Made by a program: the position numbers and the translations under genes. Shown one piece after another: positions 1 through 8,423 of a DNA stretch of 64,000 bases. Position 1 is the first letter of the stretch. Every line of letters starts with the position of its first letter. Under the pieces are notes generated by a model. It had not been told where the DNA came from. It saw only the letters and a program-made list of their open reading frames with translations, and did not search any database. Source of the DNA: Natrinema salifodinae (lineage in GTDB: Archaea > Halobacteriota > Halobacteria > Halobacteriales > Natrialbaceae); the NCBI RefSeq assembly GCF_900110455.1, contig NZ_FOIS01000004.1, positions 620,001 to 684,000 of the forward strand, given 5' to 3'.

Positions 1-611
1 GATTCGACGTCGACCTACTCGAGGCCGTCGTCGGCGAGACCGAGTACGAACTGGCCGAGTGGGAAGAACAGGAGTTCGACGGGCTCTCGCCCGCCCTCGA
101 GGACGGCAAGATCGACGTCATTGCCGCGGCGATGACCATCACCGAGGAGCGACAGGAGACCTTCGAGTTCACCGACCCGTACCACAGCGCCGACCAGGCG
201 ATCCTCGTCCAGACGGGCAGCGACCTCCAGCCCGAATCGCTCGAGGACCTGGAGGGGACGACCGTCGGTGCCCAGAGCGGCACGACCGGTGCGGGGCTCG
301 TCGAGGACGACCTGATCGATCCGGGCCTGGTCGCCGAGGGAGACTACAACTCCTACGACAACTACGTGTTAGCGACGGAGGAACTCGAATCCGGGACGAT
401 CGACGCCGTCGTGCTCGACGATCCGGTCGCGGAGACGTTCGCGTCCGACCGCAACGTGGAGGTCGCCTTCATCGAGGAGACCGGTGAGGAGTTCGGCTTC
501 GCCATCCGACCGGACGACGGCGACCTCCTCGAGGCGCTCAACGAGGGCCTGGCCGCGGTCCGCGAGAGCGGCGAGTACGACGAGATCTCCGACGAGTGGT
601 TCAGCGGCTAA
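1..611 (+). CDS. Polar amino acid ABC transporter substrate-binding protein (3' part)
   Basis: The 5' end lies outside the window; the frame is open from base 3. The visible part is the two-lobe ligand-binding domain of solute-binding protein family 3: an MTITEER segment and FTDPY that are typical of the hinge region, then a second lobe with an AQSGTTG-like phosphate/amino-acid loop and a lysine-poor, acidic C-terminus ending in DEWFSG. The protein would sit outside the membrane, presumably Tat-exported and lipid-anchored, although that N-terminus is not visible. It is followed after 17 nt by its permease, so the operon assignment is secure. The ligand (Glu, Gln, His, Arg or cystine) cannot be read from this fragment. 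Confidence 0.9.
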   Translation, partial: FDVDLLEAVVGETEYELAEWEEQEFDGLSPALEDGKIDVIAAAMTITEERQETFEFTDPYHSADQAILVQTGSDLQPESLEDLEGTTVGAQSGTTGAGLVEDDLIDPGLVAEGDYNSYDNYVLATEELESGTIDAVVLDDPVAETFASDRNVEVAFIEETGEEFGFAIRPDDGDLLEALNEGLAAVRESGEYDEISDEWFSG

Positions 612-628
612 CCGAGAGACGGTAACAG

Positions 629-1495
629 ATGGATCTCACGCTCTGGCTGGGACAGGTTTTGGCGGCGCTCGCGAGACGGCCGGACGGCGCCCTCGCCGTC
701 GCGGAGACGGTCCCGGCACTGGTCGATTCGGTTGCGGCGAGACCGCCGCTTCAGCCCGACGACTGGACGTTCGTCGCCGAGAACGCCGACTACCTGCTCG
801 GGGGAACGGTACTCACAGTCCTCCTTACGGTGACCAGCCTCGTGCTCGGCTTCCTGCTTGGCTTTCCCGCGGGGGCGATCGAGGTGTACGGCGACGGCGC
901 CCTGCGGACGCTCGTTCGTAAGTTCGGCGTGGTGCTTCGCGGGACGCCGATCATCGTCATCATGATCTTCACTTTCTACGTGTTACCCATCGAGATCGTG
1001 ATCGATGCGGCGGTGCGGGTCTTGACGGCCGTCGACACCGTCCTCGGGCCGACGCCGTTTACCGTCCCGACGAGCGTGCCGGACGCCTTCATGGCGGCGA
1101 CGATCGCGCTCGGCTTCCGGAGCGCGGCCTACCAGTCCCAGATCTTCCGCGGCGCCGTCGAGAGCATCGACGAGGGCCAGATGGCCGCCGCCAGGTCGAT
1201 CGGAATGAGTCGCCTCGAGGGAATCCGACACGTGATCGTTCCCCAGGCGCTGCGCCGGAGCGTCCCCGGGTTCCAAAACGAGTTCACGATCGTGCTCAAG
1301 GACACCTCGATCGCGTTCGCGATCGGCCTGGCCGAACTGCTCAAGCGCAGCAACGATCTGTTTATCCAACAGACCACCGCGATCCTCGAAATCGTCCTCT
1401 TTATGAGCCTGATCTACTTCGTACTGACGTTCGTCGTCAATCGGGCACTCGACTACGGACGCAACTACTTCGCAATTCCAGGTGAATCGTCGTGA
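629..1495 (+). CDS. Polar amino acid ABC transporter permease (HisM/GlnP family)
   Basis: A 288-residue membrane protein with about five transmembrane segments. It has the cytoplasmic EAA loop that docks on the ATPase (GMSRLEGIRHVIVPQALRR, about residues 190-209) and the RGTPII segment typical of amino acid permeases. Residues 1-55 precede the core and are longer than usual for bacterial GlnP or HisM. Its stop codon overlaps the GTG of the ATPase gene by 4 nt, so the two are probably translationally coupled. It forms the channel for the upstream binding protein; a second, different permease lies at the operon end. Confidence 0.93.
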   Translation: MDLTLWLGQVLAALARRPDGALAVAETVPALVDSVAARPPLQPDDWTFVAENADYLLGGTVLTVLLTVTSLVLGFLLGFPAGAIEVYGDGALRTLVRKFGVVLRGTPIIVIMIFTFYVLPIEIVIDAAVRVLTAVDTVLGPTPFTVPTSVPDAFMAATIALGFRSAAYQSQIFRGAVESIDEGQMAAARSIGMSRLEGIRHVIVPQALRRSVPGFQNEFTIVLKDTSIAFAIGLAELLKRSNDLFIQQTTAILEIVLFMSLIYFVLTFVVNRALDYGRNYFAIPGESS

Positions 1496-2337
1496 CAGAC
1501 CCTCGGACGGACGACGCTAACGGACGTACAGTAGACGAACGACGCGGCGACGGTGACGGTGATCGGACCGCCCCGTCTGCGAGCGCGACGTCGGCGGAGC
1601 CGTTGTTGCGAATCGAGGACCTCCACAAGTCCTACGGGGCCGAGGAGGTCCTGCAGGGCGTTTCCCTCGAGATCGACCGCGGCGACGTCGAGGTGCTCGT
1701 CGGACCGAGCGGGAGCGGCAAGTCGACGCTGCTGCGGTGTCTCAACCGCTTGACCGAGATCGACAGCGGGCGTCTCTACCTCGGCGTCACCGAGGTGACG
1801 GCCCCGGACGCCGATCCGAACGAGATCCGCCAGCAGATCGGGATGGTCTTCCAGGACATCAACCTCTTTACCCACCTCACGGCCCGCGAGAACGTCACGC
1901 TCGGGCTCCGGAAAGTCCGGGGAATGGACGAAGCGAAAGCCCGCGAGCGGGCCGACGCCGAACTGGACCGCGTCGGCCTGGCCGACCAGGCGGACTCGTA
2001 CCCGGCACAGCTCTCGGGCGGCCAGAAACAGCGCGTCGGGATCGCCCGCGCGCTGGCGATGGATCCCGAGGTGATGCTGTTCGACGAGCCGACCAGCGCC
2101 TTAGACCCCGAACTGAGCAACGAGGTGCTCGCGGTGATGGACGAACTCGTCGCCGAGGGGATGACGATGGTCGTTGTCACCCACGAGATGCGTTTCGCAC
2201 GCGGCGCCGCCACCGGTATCACGTTCCTCGACGATGGACAGATCGTCGAGCGGGGGCCGCCCGAACGGCTGTTCGAGAACCCCGATCACGAGCGGACTGC
2301 CCGGTTCTTCGAGAGCATTCGCCACGACCATGACTGA
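1492..2337 (+). CDS. Polar amino acid ABC transporter ATP-binding protein (GlnQ family)
   Basis: A 281-residue ABC ATPase. Walker A is GPSGSGKST (residues 71-79), the signature is LSGGQKQRVGIARAL, Walker B is VMLFDEPTSALDPE and the switch His lies in VVVTHEM. About 35 disordered, acidic residues precede the ABC domain, so the true start could be further in; GTG at 1492 is chosen because it overlaps the preceding stop (ATGA-type coupling). It energises import with the permeases on either side. The gene overlaps the second permease by 8 nt. Confidence 0.95.
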   Translation: MTDPRTDDANGRTVDERRGDGDGDRTAPSASATSAEPLLRIEDLHKSYGAEEVLQGVSLEIDRGDVEVLVGPSGSGKSTLLRCLNRLTEIDSGRLYLGVTEVTAPDADPNEIRQQIGMVFQDINLFTHLTARENVTLGLRKVRGMDEAKARERADAELDRVGLADQADSYPAQLSGGQKQRVGIARALAMDPEVMLFDEPTSALDPELSNEVLAVMDELVAEGMTMVVVTHEMRFARGAATGITFLDDGQIVERGPPERLFENPDHERTARFFESIRHDHD

Positions 2338-3385
2338 GGGGACGGACGCCGCGACGGTAGGCGAGCGGGAGCCGGAGACCGGGACCGAGCCGCGACCGAC
2401 CGGCAGCGGCCGCGATCGGTTCCGCGGCTCGGTCGACCGCGCTGGACGACTGCTCGCGGTGCTCGCCGGCATCGTCTTCTGGGGCTGGCTGCTGACCCGC
2501 TGGCTCTACGCCTGGACGCTCGCGCGCTGGGGCATCGGCCCGGGCGCCGGCGAGAGTTTCTTCTCCCCGGCCCCGTTCGAGGCGCTGGCCGAAACGCTGG
2601 CGTCCGCAGCGACATCGCTCGGCCCGCTCGGGATTCCGATTGACTGGCTCGCGACTATGGCCGACGCGGCGGCGCTCGGTATCGAGATCGCCCCGGCGCT
2701 GGCGACCGGCGCCTGGTACACGGTTCTCCTGACGGCGGTCAGCATCGCGCTCGGGTTCTGCATCGCGGTCCCCGTGGCGATCCTGCGCGTCTACGGCGGC
2801 CCGATCCGGTGGGTCGCGCTCGCGTACACCGAACTGATCCGGGGAACGCCGCTGCTCGCACAGCTGTTCGTCCTCTACTACGGACTGCCGCTGTCGGTTT
2901 GGCTCAACGAGGTCGACGTCATCGGACGCGGGTTCGTCCCCGGGTACGCCTTCTGGATCGCCATCCTCGGGTTCACGATCAACGGCTCGGCGTACCAGGC
3001 CGAGTACATCCGCGGCGCCTTAGAGAGCGTCGACGAGGGACAGTTGACGGCCGCGCGCGCCATCGGCCTCTCGAAGGTCGAGGGCATTCGCCACGTCGTC
3101 CTGCCCCAGACGCTGCGGTACGCGATTCCGGCCTGGACGAACGAACTCGTCTACCTGATCAAGTACTCCTCGCTGGCCGGATTCATCACGGTGCCCGAGT
3201 TGTACTATCGCGGCAGTCGCATCGCCTCCTCGTCGCTGGAGTACACGTTGATCTTCGGGCTGCTCGCGATCGTCTACCTCGGCCTGGTCCTGACGGCGAC
3301 GAACGTCATGGGCCGCGTGGAACGCCGCGTCGCGGTCCCGGGACTCGGCGGCGCGGAGGGGCGCCAGCAGGGACCGAACGAGTGA
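2330..3385 (+). CDS. Second amino acid ABC transporter permease
   Basis: A 351-residue permease of the same HisM/GlnP family as the gene at 629, with RGTPLLAQLFVLYYGLP and the EAA loop LSKVEGIRHVVLPQTLRYA. The ATG at 2330 overlaps the end of the ATPase gene. The N-terminus (about 35 residues) is disordered, followed by an extra hydrophobic segment before the permease core. Two unlike permeases in one operon suggest a heterodimeric channel, as in HisQ/HisM; pairing of either with itself is not excluded. Confidence 0.93.
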   Translation: MTEGTDAATVGEREPETGTEPRPTGSGRDRFRGSVDRAGRLLAVLAGIVFWGWLLTRWLYAWTLARWGIGPGAGESFFSPAPFEALAETLASAATSLGPLGIPIDWLATMADAAALGIEIAPALATGAWYTVLLTAVSIALGFCIAVPVAILRVYGGPIRWVALAYTELIRGTPLLAQLFVLYYGLPLSVWLNEVDVIGRGFVPGYAFWIAILGFTINGSAYQAEYIRGALESVDEGQLTAARAIGLSKVEGIRHVVLPQTLRYAIPAWTNELVYLIKYSSLAGFITVPELYYRGSRIASSSLEYTLIFGLLAIVYLGLVLTATNVMGRVERRVAVPGLGGAEGRQQGPNE

Positions 3386-3400
3386 CGGCCGCGCTCGCAG

Positions 3401-4129
3401 TCAGTTCCGCGTCGACCGCGAGTTGTGCTCGTTTTCGGGCTCCGGCGGCGGCTCCACGCCTTCGATGGCCTCGGCGGCGTCGGTATCCTTCTCGACCTCG
3501 ACGTGCCAGCGGTCGATCTCGTCCTCGAACTCGGCGAGCCGGTCGGAGACGACGTCCTTGAGCTCGTCGTCGTTGACGTTGACCTCGAAGACGAACTGTT
3601 CGCCGTTGTCCGACCCACGTGCAGCCTGCTGGACGTTGGCGCTGACGAGTTCGTTGTCGAAGTAGTAGGGCGCGAGCTGGGTCATCACGCTCTGGTAGAC
3701 CGTGTCCTCGACTCGCCGCAGGGCCTTCCGCCCCGCGGAGTCGGCCGCGCGCGCGACGTAATCGATCGACTCTCGCCAGTTATCGACCGCGGCCTCGGCG
3801 TCGTCCTCCTCGAGTTGCTCGTACGACTCCGAGAGTTTCTCGCCGGCGGTCTTGATGTCCTCGTCCGGCTCCTTGCCGGCCTGCTCGCCCTTGCCCTCTT
3901 CGACGCTCGCCTGGTCGGCGGTCTTTTCGCTGACGTCGGCGTCTAAGGTCTCGTGGGCCTTCGGGCGCCACTCGTCCCACTCCTCGAAGGCGCGGGCCAA
4001 GTGCGCGTCGTCGGCCTGGTCGGGATCGTGGACGCCGGCGTCCCGAAGCGCGCGGGTAATGCGCTCGCCGTGTTCGACGATGTCGCCCCAGTCACCGCGG
4101 ATCTTGAACCCCGAGATGCTCTCTTCCAT
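3401..4129 (-). CDS. Conserved haloarchaeal acidic protein, function unknown
   Basis: A 242-residue soluble protein with no signal peptide or membrane segment. It opens with MEESISGFKIRGDW, has a highly charged helical middle (about residues 75-125) and a C-terminal region of alternating hydrophobic residues (about 150-215), then a Pro/Glu tail. It resembles a family confined to Halobacteria that I associate with DUF5828, but I cannot verify the accession. A TTTATA element at 4161-4167, about 35 nt upstream, fits a leaderless or short-leader transcript. It converges with the ABC operon, with 15 nt between the ends. Confidence 0.75.
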   Translation of the reverse strand: MEESISGFKIRGDWGDIVEHGERITRALRDAGVHDPDQADDAHLARAFEEWDEWRPKAHETLDADVSEKTADQASVEEGKGEQAGKEPDEDIKTAGEKLSESYEQLEEDDAEAAVDNWRESIDYVARAADSAGRKALRRVEDTVYQSVMTQLAPYYFDNELVSANVQQAARGSDNGEQFVFEVNVNDDELKDVVSDRLAEFEDEIDRWHVEVEKDTDAAEAIEGVEPPPEPENEHNSRSTRN

Positions 4130-4311
4130 TCGGCTGGCCGGGTGATAGCGCGCGGAAAGGTATAAACTTCTCTGCCGTCGGCTGCGCGGCCCGGCGAGTG
4201 CGGTCGATCAACGGCGACGGCGGTGACAGTGGCGACGCCGGTCGTGGCGCGGCGCTCGCGTCGAGGCGGTCGCCAGGCGGGTGCTGATGGCGGACCGCGA
4301 CTGCGAGTCGG

Positions 4312-5043
4312 TTAGTACTGGCCGCCCATCTGTTGCCCGCCCATTTGGCCGCCGGGCTGTTCCATTTGCTGGCCGCTCATCTGGCCGGTCTGTCGGCCGC
4401 TCATCGCCTGACTTTCCATCTGTTGTCCCCCGGACGGTCCCTGCGTTCCCATCGCCTGGCCGCCGCCGACCATTCCGAGCACCGTCGTACAGGAGTCGAT
4501 CGTGCGATTGATCGCCGAGATCGTTTCGGCGACGTGGGGGTGTTGCTGGTACTGCTGGAGTTCGGGGAGACTTTCTTCGGCGATTCGGATGAACGTGTCC
4601 GCGATCTCCGGGCCGAACATCGAGTCGCGCGCGATCAATTTCTCGTTGAACTCGGCCAGTTCGGCGATGTCGCGGCACATCGCCGCACACGTCGCGAGCT
4701 GTGGCCCCTCCGACGCGCACATCTTCGCACACCAGTCGGCGATGTGCGACAGTTCGGTGAAGTCCTCGAGCGCGATCCGCAGTTCGTTGGTGAGGTGGTT
4801 CTCGAACGTCATCCGACCCTGGGGCTGCGTCTGGGTGCCCATTTGCTGCCCGCTCATTCCCTGGCCCTGTGGCTCCATCATCTGGCCACCCATCTGCTGT
4901 CCACCGCTCATTGGTTGCTGACCGCCGGTCATCCCCTGCGCACCCATCTGCTGGCCGCCCGTCCCCTGTGTCGACTGCGGCGGCTGCCCGTACTGGTCGT
5001 CCATCTGACTCTGTCGGGGCTGTTGCTGGTACTGGTGACTCAT
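4312..5043 (-). CDS. Gln/Gly/Met-rich protein with a Cys-containing helical core
   Basis: A 243-residue protein. Residues 1-77 and 192-243 are low-complexity tails built from GGQQMG-like units, rich in Gln, Gly and Met. The folded core (about 78-190) is predicted helical and carries two CxxxC pairs, C105/C109 and C119/C123, plus C185, with His at 100, 168 and 170. The spacing recalls four-helix-bundle copper-storage or Cys-rich DUF326-type proteins, but fewer Cys are present. Met-rich tails are common in copper-handling proteins, so metal binding is a reasonable inference, not shown. A TTTAAT box at 5071-5076 lies about 30 nt upstream. No signal peptide, so cytoplasmic. Confidence 0.8.
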   Translation of the reverse strand: MSHQYQQQPRQSQMDDQYGQPPQSTQGTGGQQMGAQGMTGGQQPMSGGQQMGGQMMEPQGQGMSGQQMGTQTQPQGRMTFENHLTNELRIALEDFTELSHIADWCAKMCASEGPQLATCAAMCRDIAELAEFNEKLIARDSMFGPEIADTFIRIAEESLPELQQYQQHPHVAETISAINRTIDSCTTVLGMVGGGQAMGTQGPSGGQQMESQAMSGRQTGQMSGQQMEQPGGQMGGQQMGGQY

Positions 5044-5317
5044 TGTGGATCAACGCCCGCGAGGGCGTCCGGAGGTACGCCGATCTCGCGATTAAAGCGC
5101 GCTCACCGTTACGACCGTTTTCGCGCGCCAAACGTCGTTTTCCGATCGTCGTATCGCCGCTCGAATTTCGCTCGTAGCGCCGCTCATCGGGCAGTAAGTT
5201 CTGATTAGGAATTCCAAGTCCGTATTTCGCGGTCCGTTCCCGGCGTGTGATCGCCAGCCAGTGGCGTACCCGCGGTTGATCGATACTGTGAACTACCCGG
5301 CGAGTGGCTGTAGGGAT

Positions 5318-5995
5318 ATGCCGATCGAAGACCGGGACAACGCCTATCTCATCACGCACGCACTGGCGAAGGACACGCTCTCGCGCCTGCGCGACGTCGA
5401 GACCGAGCAGGTCAGCTTCCGAAAGGGCCTGGTGAAACTCGGTCGGATCTGCGGCTACGAGATCATCGACGGTCGGATGGAGACGGAGTACGTCGAGATC
5501 GAGACGCCCCTCGAACAGACGATGGGCGAGCGCGTTCGCGGACTCGACGACGTCGTGATCATCAACGTCCTGCGCGCGGCGACGCCGTTCGTCGAGGGAC
5601 TGTTGAAGGCGTTCCCCCGAGCGCGACAGGGCGTCATCAGCGCGAGCCGCGACGAGGAGGCCGGCCGCGCCGAGGACGGCTCGTTCCCCATCTCGGTCGA
5701 CTACGTGAAGCTGCCCGAGATCCACGAGGAGGACACGGTCATCATCGCCGACCCGATGCTCGCGACGGGGAGTACGATGTGTACCGTCCTCGATCACGTG
5801 ATCGAGAACTCGCCGGAGCCGGAGAACCTGATCGTCCTCTCGGCGGTCTCGGCCCCGGAGGGACTGCTCCGCGTCGGCGACGAGTTCTCGGAGGCCGACC
5901 TGCTGACGGTCTCGATCGACGACCGTCTCGACGATGACGGCTTCATCGTGCCCGGACTGGGCGACGCCGGCGACCGGGCGTTCCGGACGACGTAA
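5318..5995 (+). CDS. upp: Uracil phosphoribosyltransferase
   Basis: Makes UMP from uracil and PRPP in pyrimidine salvage. The 225-residue protein has the PRPP-binding loop [10 protein letters not shown], the uracil-binding tail with GDAGDR, and [20 protein letters not shown] in the core, all typical of UPRT. The ATG at 5318 is preferred to an upstream in-frame GTG at 5261 because [14 protein letters not shown] begins the conserved domain and gives the usual haloarchaeal length. A run of five T follows at 6027-6031. Confidence 0.95.
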   Translation: MPIEDRDNAYLITHALAKDTLSRLRDVETEQVSFRKGLVKLGRICGYEIIDGRMETEYVEIETPLEQTMGERVRGLDDVVIINVLRAATPFVEGLLKAFPRARQGVISASRDEEAGRAEDGSFPISVDYVKLPEIHEEDTVIIADPMLATGSTMCTVLDHVIENSPEPENLIVLSAVSAPEGLLRVGDEFSEADLLTVSIDDRLDDDGFIVPGLGDAGDRAFRTT

Positions 5996-6021
5996 TCGAC
6001 GGGCTCACCACACGGGTGCCG

Positions 6022-6032
6022 ACGGCTTTTTG
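6022..6032 (+). terminator. T-tract after upp
   Basis: GGCTTTTTG lies about 30 nt downstream of the upp stop and ahead of the cupin gene. Archaeal termination often uses such short T runs. No strong hairpin is seen. Confidence 0.35.
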
Positions 6033-6056
6033 CGGCCTGCCCCGAATCGACCCGCT

Positions 6057-6431
6057 ATGGCATACAGTGTCATCGACCCGGACGACTGCGACCGCGTCGA
6101 CGGGCGGCCGTGTGACCTCCGCCGGCTGAGCGACGCCGCCGGGCTGGACGAGATCGCGATCAACCGCTTCGACGCCGATCCCGGCGAACAACTTCCCCTG
6201 GCCTACCACTATCACGAGACGCAGGAAGAGGCGTTCGTGGTCCTTTCGGGGACGCTGCACGTCGAGACGCCCGAAGAGGAATTCACGGTCCCGGCGGGGT
6301 CGATGTTCGCGGTCGAACCCGAAGCGCCCCACCGGGCGTACAACCCCGAGGCCGCCGACGACTCGGTCTCGGTCGTCGCGATCGGCGCGCCGCCGGTCGA
6401 CGACGCCGTGCCGTACGAGCCCGACGGGTGA
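6057..6431 (+). CDS. Cupin-domain protein
   Basis: A 124-residue single-domain cupin. Motif 1 is visible as the YHYHETQEEAFVVLSG segment, with metal-ligand His and Glu, and motif 2 as PAGSMFAVEPEAPHRAYN with the C-terminal His. It probably binds a divalent metal; the substrate is unknown. Such small cupins in Halobacteria are usually annotated only as cupin-domain proteins. ATG at 6057 follows the T-tract, so it has its own promoter or leaky read-through from upp. Confidence 0.88.
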   Translation: MAYSVIDPDDCDRVDGRPCDLRRLSDAAGLDEIAINRFDADPGEQLPLAYHYHETQEEAFVVLSGTLHVETPEEEFTVPAGSMFAVEPEAPHRAYNPEAADDSVSVVAIGAPPVDDAVPYEPDG

Positions 6432-6452
6432 CCGATCCGGGCGTAGTTCGTC

Positions 6453-6656
6453 CTACTGGTTCGCTCCGCAGGTGTCGATCCCCAACAGCGCGTTGACCGG
6501 ACACCGCTGGATCACCGCCGTCGCGAGGATATCGCTGCCGGCGACGAACGCGAGGGTGCCGAGCGTTCGGTCCCGATTCCGGTAGCCGAGCAGAAGGAGC
6601 GTCGCTGCGAGGACGAACCGACCGATCCGATCGATGCCGCCCACGTTTTTCTCCAT
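6453..6656 (-). CDS. Small DUF2892-like (YgaP transmembrane type) membrane protein
   Basis: A 67-residue protein beginning MEKNVGGIDRIGR, with two hydrophobic segments and the ending CPVNALLGIDTC. This order (NxGxxDRxxR, two membrane helices, CPxxxxxGxxTC) is that of the DUF2892 inner-membrane family. An upstream in-frame ATG at 6668 would add four residues; 6656 matches the family start. It converges with the cupin gene. Role unknown; relatives sit near rhodanese or sulfur-handling genes, but none is adjacent here. Confidence 0.85.
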   Translation of the reverse strand: MEKNVGGIDRIGRFVLAATLLLLGYRNRDRTLGTLAFVAGSDILATAVIQRCPVNALLGIDTCGANQ

Positions 6657-6842
6657 ACGATATCTCACGAGCGTGTAGTAGGTATAAGTACCCTCCTCTC
6701 ATTTCCGGTCGAATCTCGGAGGCATCACTAACTTTCCCCCAATATTTGCGATTAGACATCTGTATAAATGAACGAACATTTCGTAATATTGGTCTACTAT
6801 ATCATTATGATCGACTATAACCGGACTACGATTGAAAATTAA

Positions 6843-6858
6843 AAATGTATATATAGCT
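6843..6858 (+). promoter_or_regulatory. TATA box of the TRAP operon in an AT-rich spacer
   Basis: TGTATATATAG at 6846-6856 is centred about 28 nt upstream of the ATG at 6879, which fits a leaderless transcript. The whole spacer 6657-6878 is strikingly AT-rich compared with the rest of the window. Confidence 0.75.
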
Positions 6859-6878
6859 CCCGTCATTACGCCACCAGT

Positions 6879-7829
6879 ATGTCACACGATTTCAACAGGC
6901 GGCATTTCGTGACGGCGGCCGGCGCCGTCGGGTTCGCCGGCCTGGCCGGCTGTCTCGGCGGTGAAGGGGCTGGAAACACGCTCTCGTGGTACGCCGGCGG
7001 TACCGGCGGCACGTACTATCCGCTCTCGAACAATTTCAAGTCGATCGTCGACGATAACACGGATTACTCGCTGCAGGTCGAATCGACCGGGGCGAGCCTC
7101 GAGAACGTCGGCAGTCTCAACCGCGAGGAAGCCGAGTTCGCGCTGATCCAAAACGACATCGCGTACTTCGCGGTCAACGGGACGGGCCACAAGGACCTCG
7201 AGGGGAACGCGATGGAGAACATCCGCGGCGTCGCGACGCTGTACCCCGAGACGATCCACGTCGTCACGCAGGCCGATTCGGGCATCGAGACCATCGAGGA
7301 CCTCGACGGCGCGACGGTCAACACCGGCGACCAGGGTAGCGGAACGCAGGTCAACGCGCTCCAGATCCTCGAGACCGCCGGCATCGAGGAGGGCGACTTC
7401 ACCGAACAGAACACCGACTTCGACACGGCGACCGACCAGCTCCGCGACGGCGACGTCGACGCCGCGTTCGTCGTCGGCGGCTGGCCGGTCGGCGCCGTCG
7501 AGAACCTCGCGAACAGCGCGGGCGTTTCGCTCGTCGAGATCGGCGGCGACCTCCGCGAGAGCATCATGAGCGAGGCCGAGTGGTTCGCCGAGGACACGGT
7601 TCCGGCCGGCACCTACGACGGTATCGACGAGGACGTCGAGACGGTGTCCGTGCAGGCGATGATCGCGACGCACTCGGGCGTCGACGAGGAGATCGTCGAA
7701 GCGGTGACCACGGCGATCTTCGACCACACCGGCGAGATCACGACCAAGGCGGACTTCATCGACGTCGAGACGGCGCAGGAGGGTATGCCGATCGACCTCC
7801 ACCCGGGCGCCGAAGCATACTTCGGGTAA
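6879..7829 (+). CDS. TRAP transporter solute-binding lipoprotein, TAXI family
   Basis: A 316-residue exported protein. The N-terminus has a Tat motif (NRRHFVTAAG, R7-R8) and a lipobox with Cys25 in GLAGCLGG, so it is a membrane-anchored lipoprotein. The mature part has the TAXI-family GGTGGTYYPLSN start, the TVNTGDQGSGT phosphate-type loop and a VGGWPVGA segment. It captures a substrate (glutamate, other dicarboxylates or unknown organic acids in this family) for the fused permease at 8424. First gene of a three-gene operon. Confidence 0.93.
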   Translation: MSHDFNRRHFVTAAGAVGFAGLAGCLGGEGAGNTLSWYAGGTGGTYYPLSNNFKSIVDDNTDYSLQVESTGASLENVGSLNREEAEFALIQNDIAYFAVNGTGHKDLEGNAMENIRGVATLYPETIHVVTQADSGIETIEDLDGATVNTGDQGSGTQVNALQILETAGIEEGDFTEQNTDFDTATDQLRDGDVDAAFVVGGWPVGAVENLANSAGVSLVEIGGDLRESIMSEAEWFAEDTVPAGTYDGIDEDVETVSVQAMIATHSGVDEEIVEAVTTAIFDHTGEITTKADFIDVETAQEGMPIDLHPGAEAYFG

Positions 7830-7867
7830 GCACAGCGCCAGCAGACCCCGATACGAATTTACTGCTC

Positions 7868-8389
7868 GTGAATCGATTGACATATCGCCGCGTGGCCGTG
7901 GCCGTTGCCGTCCTCGTACTGGCGGGAGCGACGGTGGCCGTCACCGCGACCGCGTCGACGGACAGAACGCTGGTCGTTACCGATGACGACACCGGCGAGC
8001 GACTGCTCTCGGTCTCGGTCGACGACGGCGACGAGGTAACGCTTTCGTACATGCACAGCGTCGAGCGGACGCCCGTCGAAGACGTCTACGTCGTCGACGG
8101 AACGCGGCTCCGGATGGTTCGGATGGTCTTTCACTCCTACGGGGCCGGCCTCCCCGCGACCGCCCCGGTCGAGCGGACCGACGAGGGGTTCGTGTACGAA
8201 TACGAGGAGTCCTACGAGGAACTCGGCGTCGTCCCCGGATCGATCGCCGACCATGACCTCATCGTCGACGGAGAGCGCTATGATCTGGCCGCGCTCGCCG
8301 ACGGCCCGGTCGTCCTTTCGATAACCGAACCCGGCCTCGTGGACGAACTCTTGCAGTCCGACGACCGATCGGCGGTGATAACCGGATGA
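7868..8389 (+). CDS. DUF1850 protein of the TAXI-TRAP operon
   Basis: A 173-residue protein with one N-terminal hydrophobic segment (about residues 7-27) and an extracytoplasmic domain carrying YMHSVERTPVEDVY, the recognisable core of DUF1850. This family is known to occur between TAXI binding proteins and fused TRAP permeases, exactly as here, and is presumed to be an accessory subunit. GTG at 7868 is taken as the start because it directly precedes the membrane segment; the frame is open further upstream but overlaps the binding-protein gene. Confidence 0.88.
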   Translation: MNRLTYRRVAVAVAVLVLAGATVAVTATASTDRTLVVTDDDTGERLLSVSVDDGDEVTLSYMHSVERTPVEDVYVVDGTRLRMVRMVFHSYGAGLPATAPVERTDEGFVYEYEESYEELGVVPGSIADHDLIVDGERYDLAALADGPVVLSITEPGLVDELLQSDDRSAVITG

Positions 8390-8423
8390 CCGATTCGATT
8401 CGCTGTACGACGAGATATTCACC

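Noticed and set aside
4312-5043. Repeated GGQQMG-like DNA as a CRISPR or tandem repeat element
   Set aside because: The repeats are codon-level and irregular, lie inside one open frame and have no spacers of constant length.
4208-5797. 529-codon open frame on the minus strand
   Set aside because: Spans the Gln/Met-rich gene in another frame and upp in antisense; both of those have better evidence.
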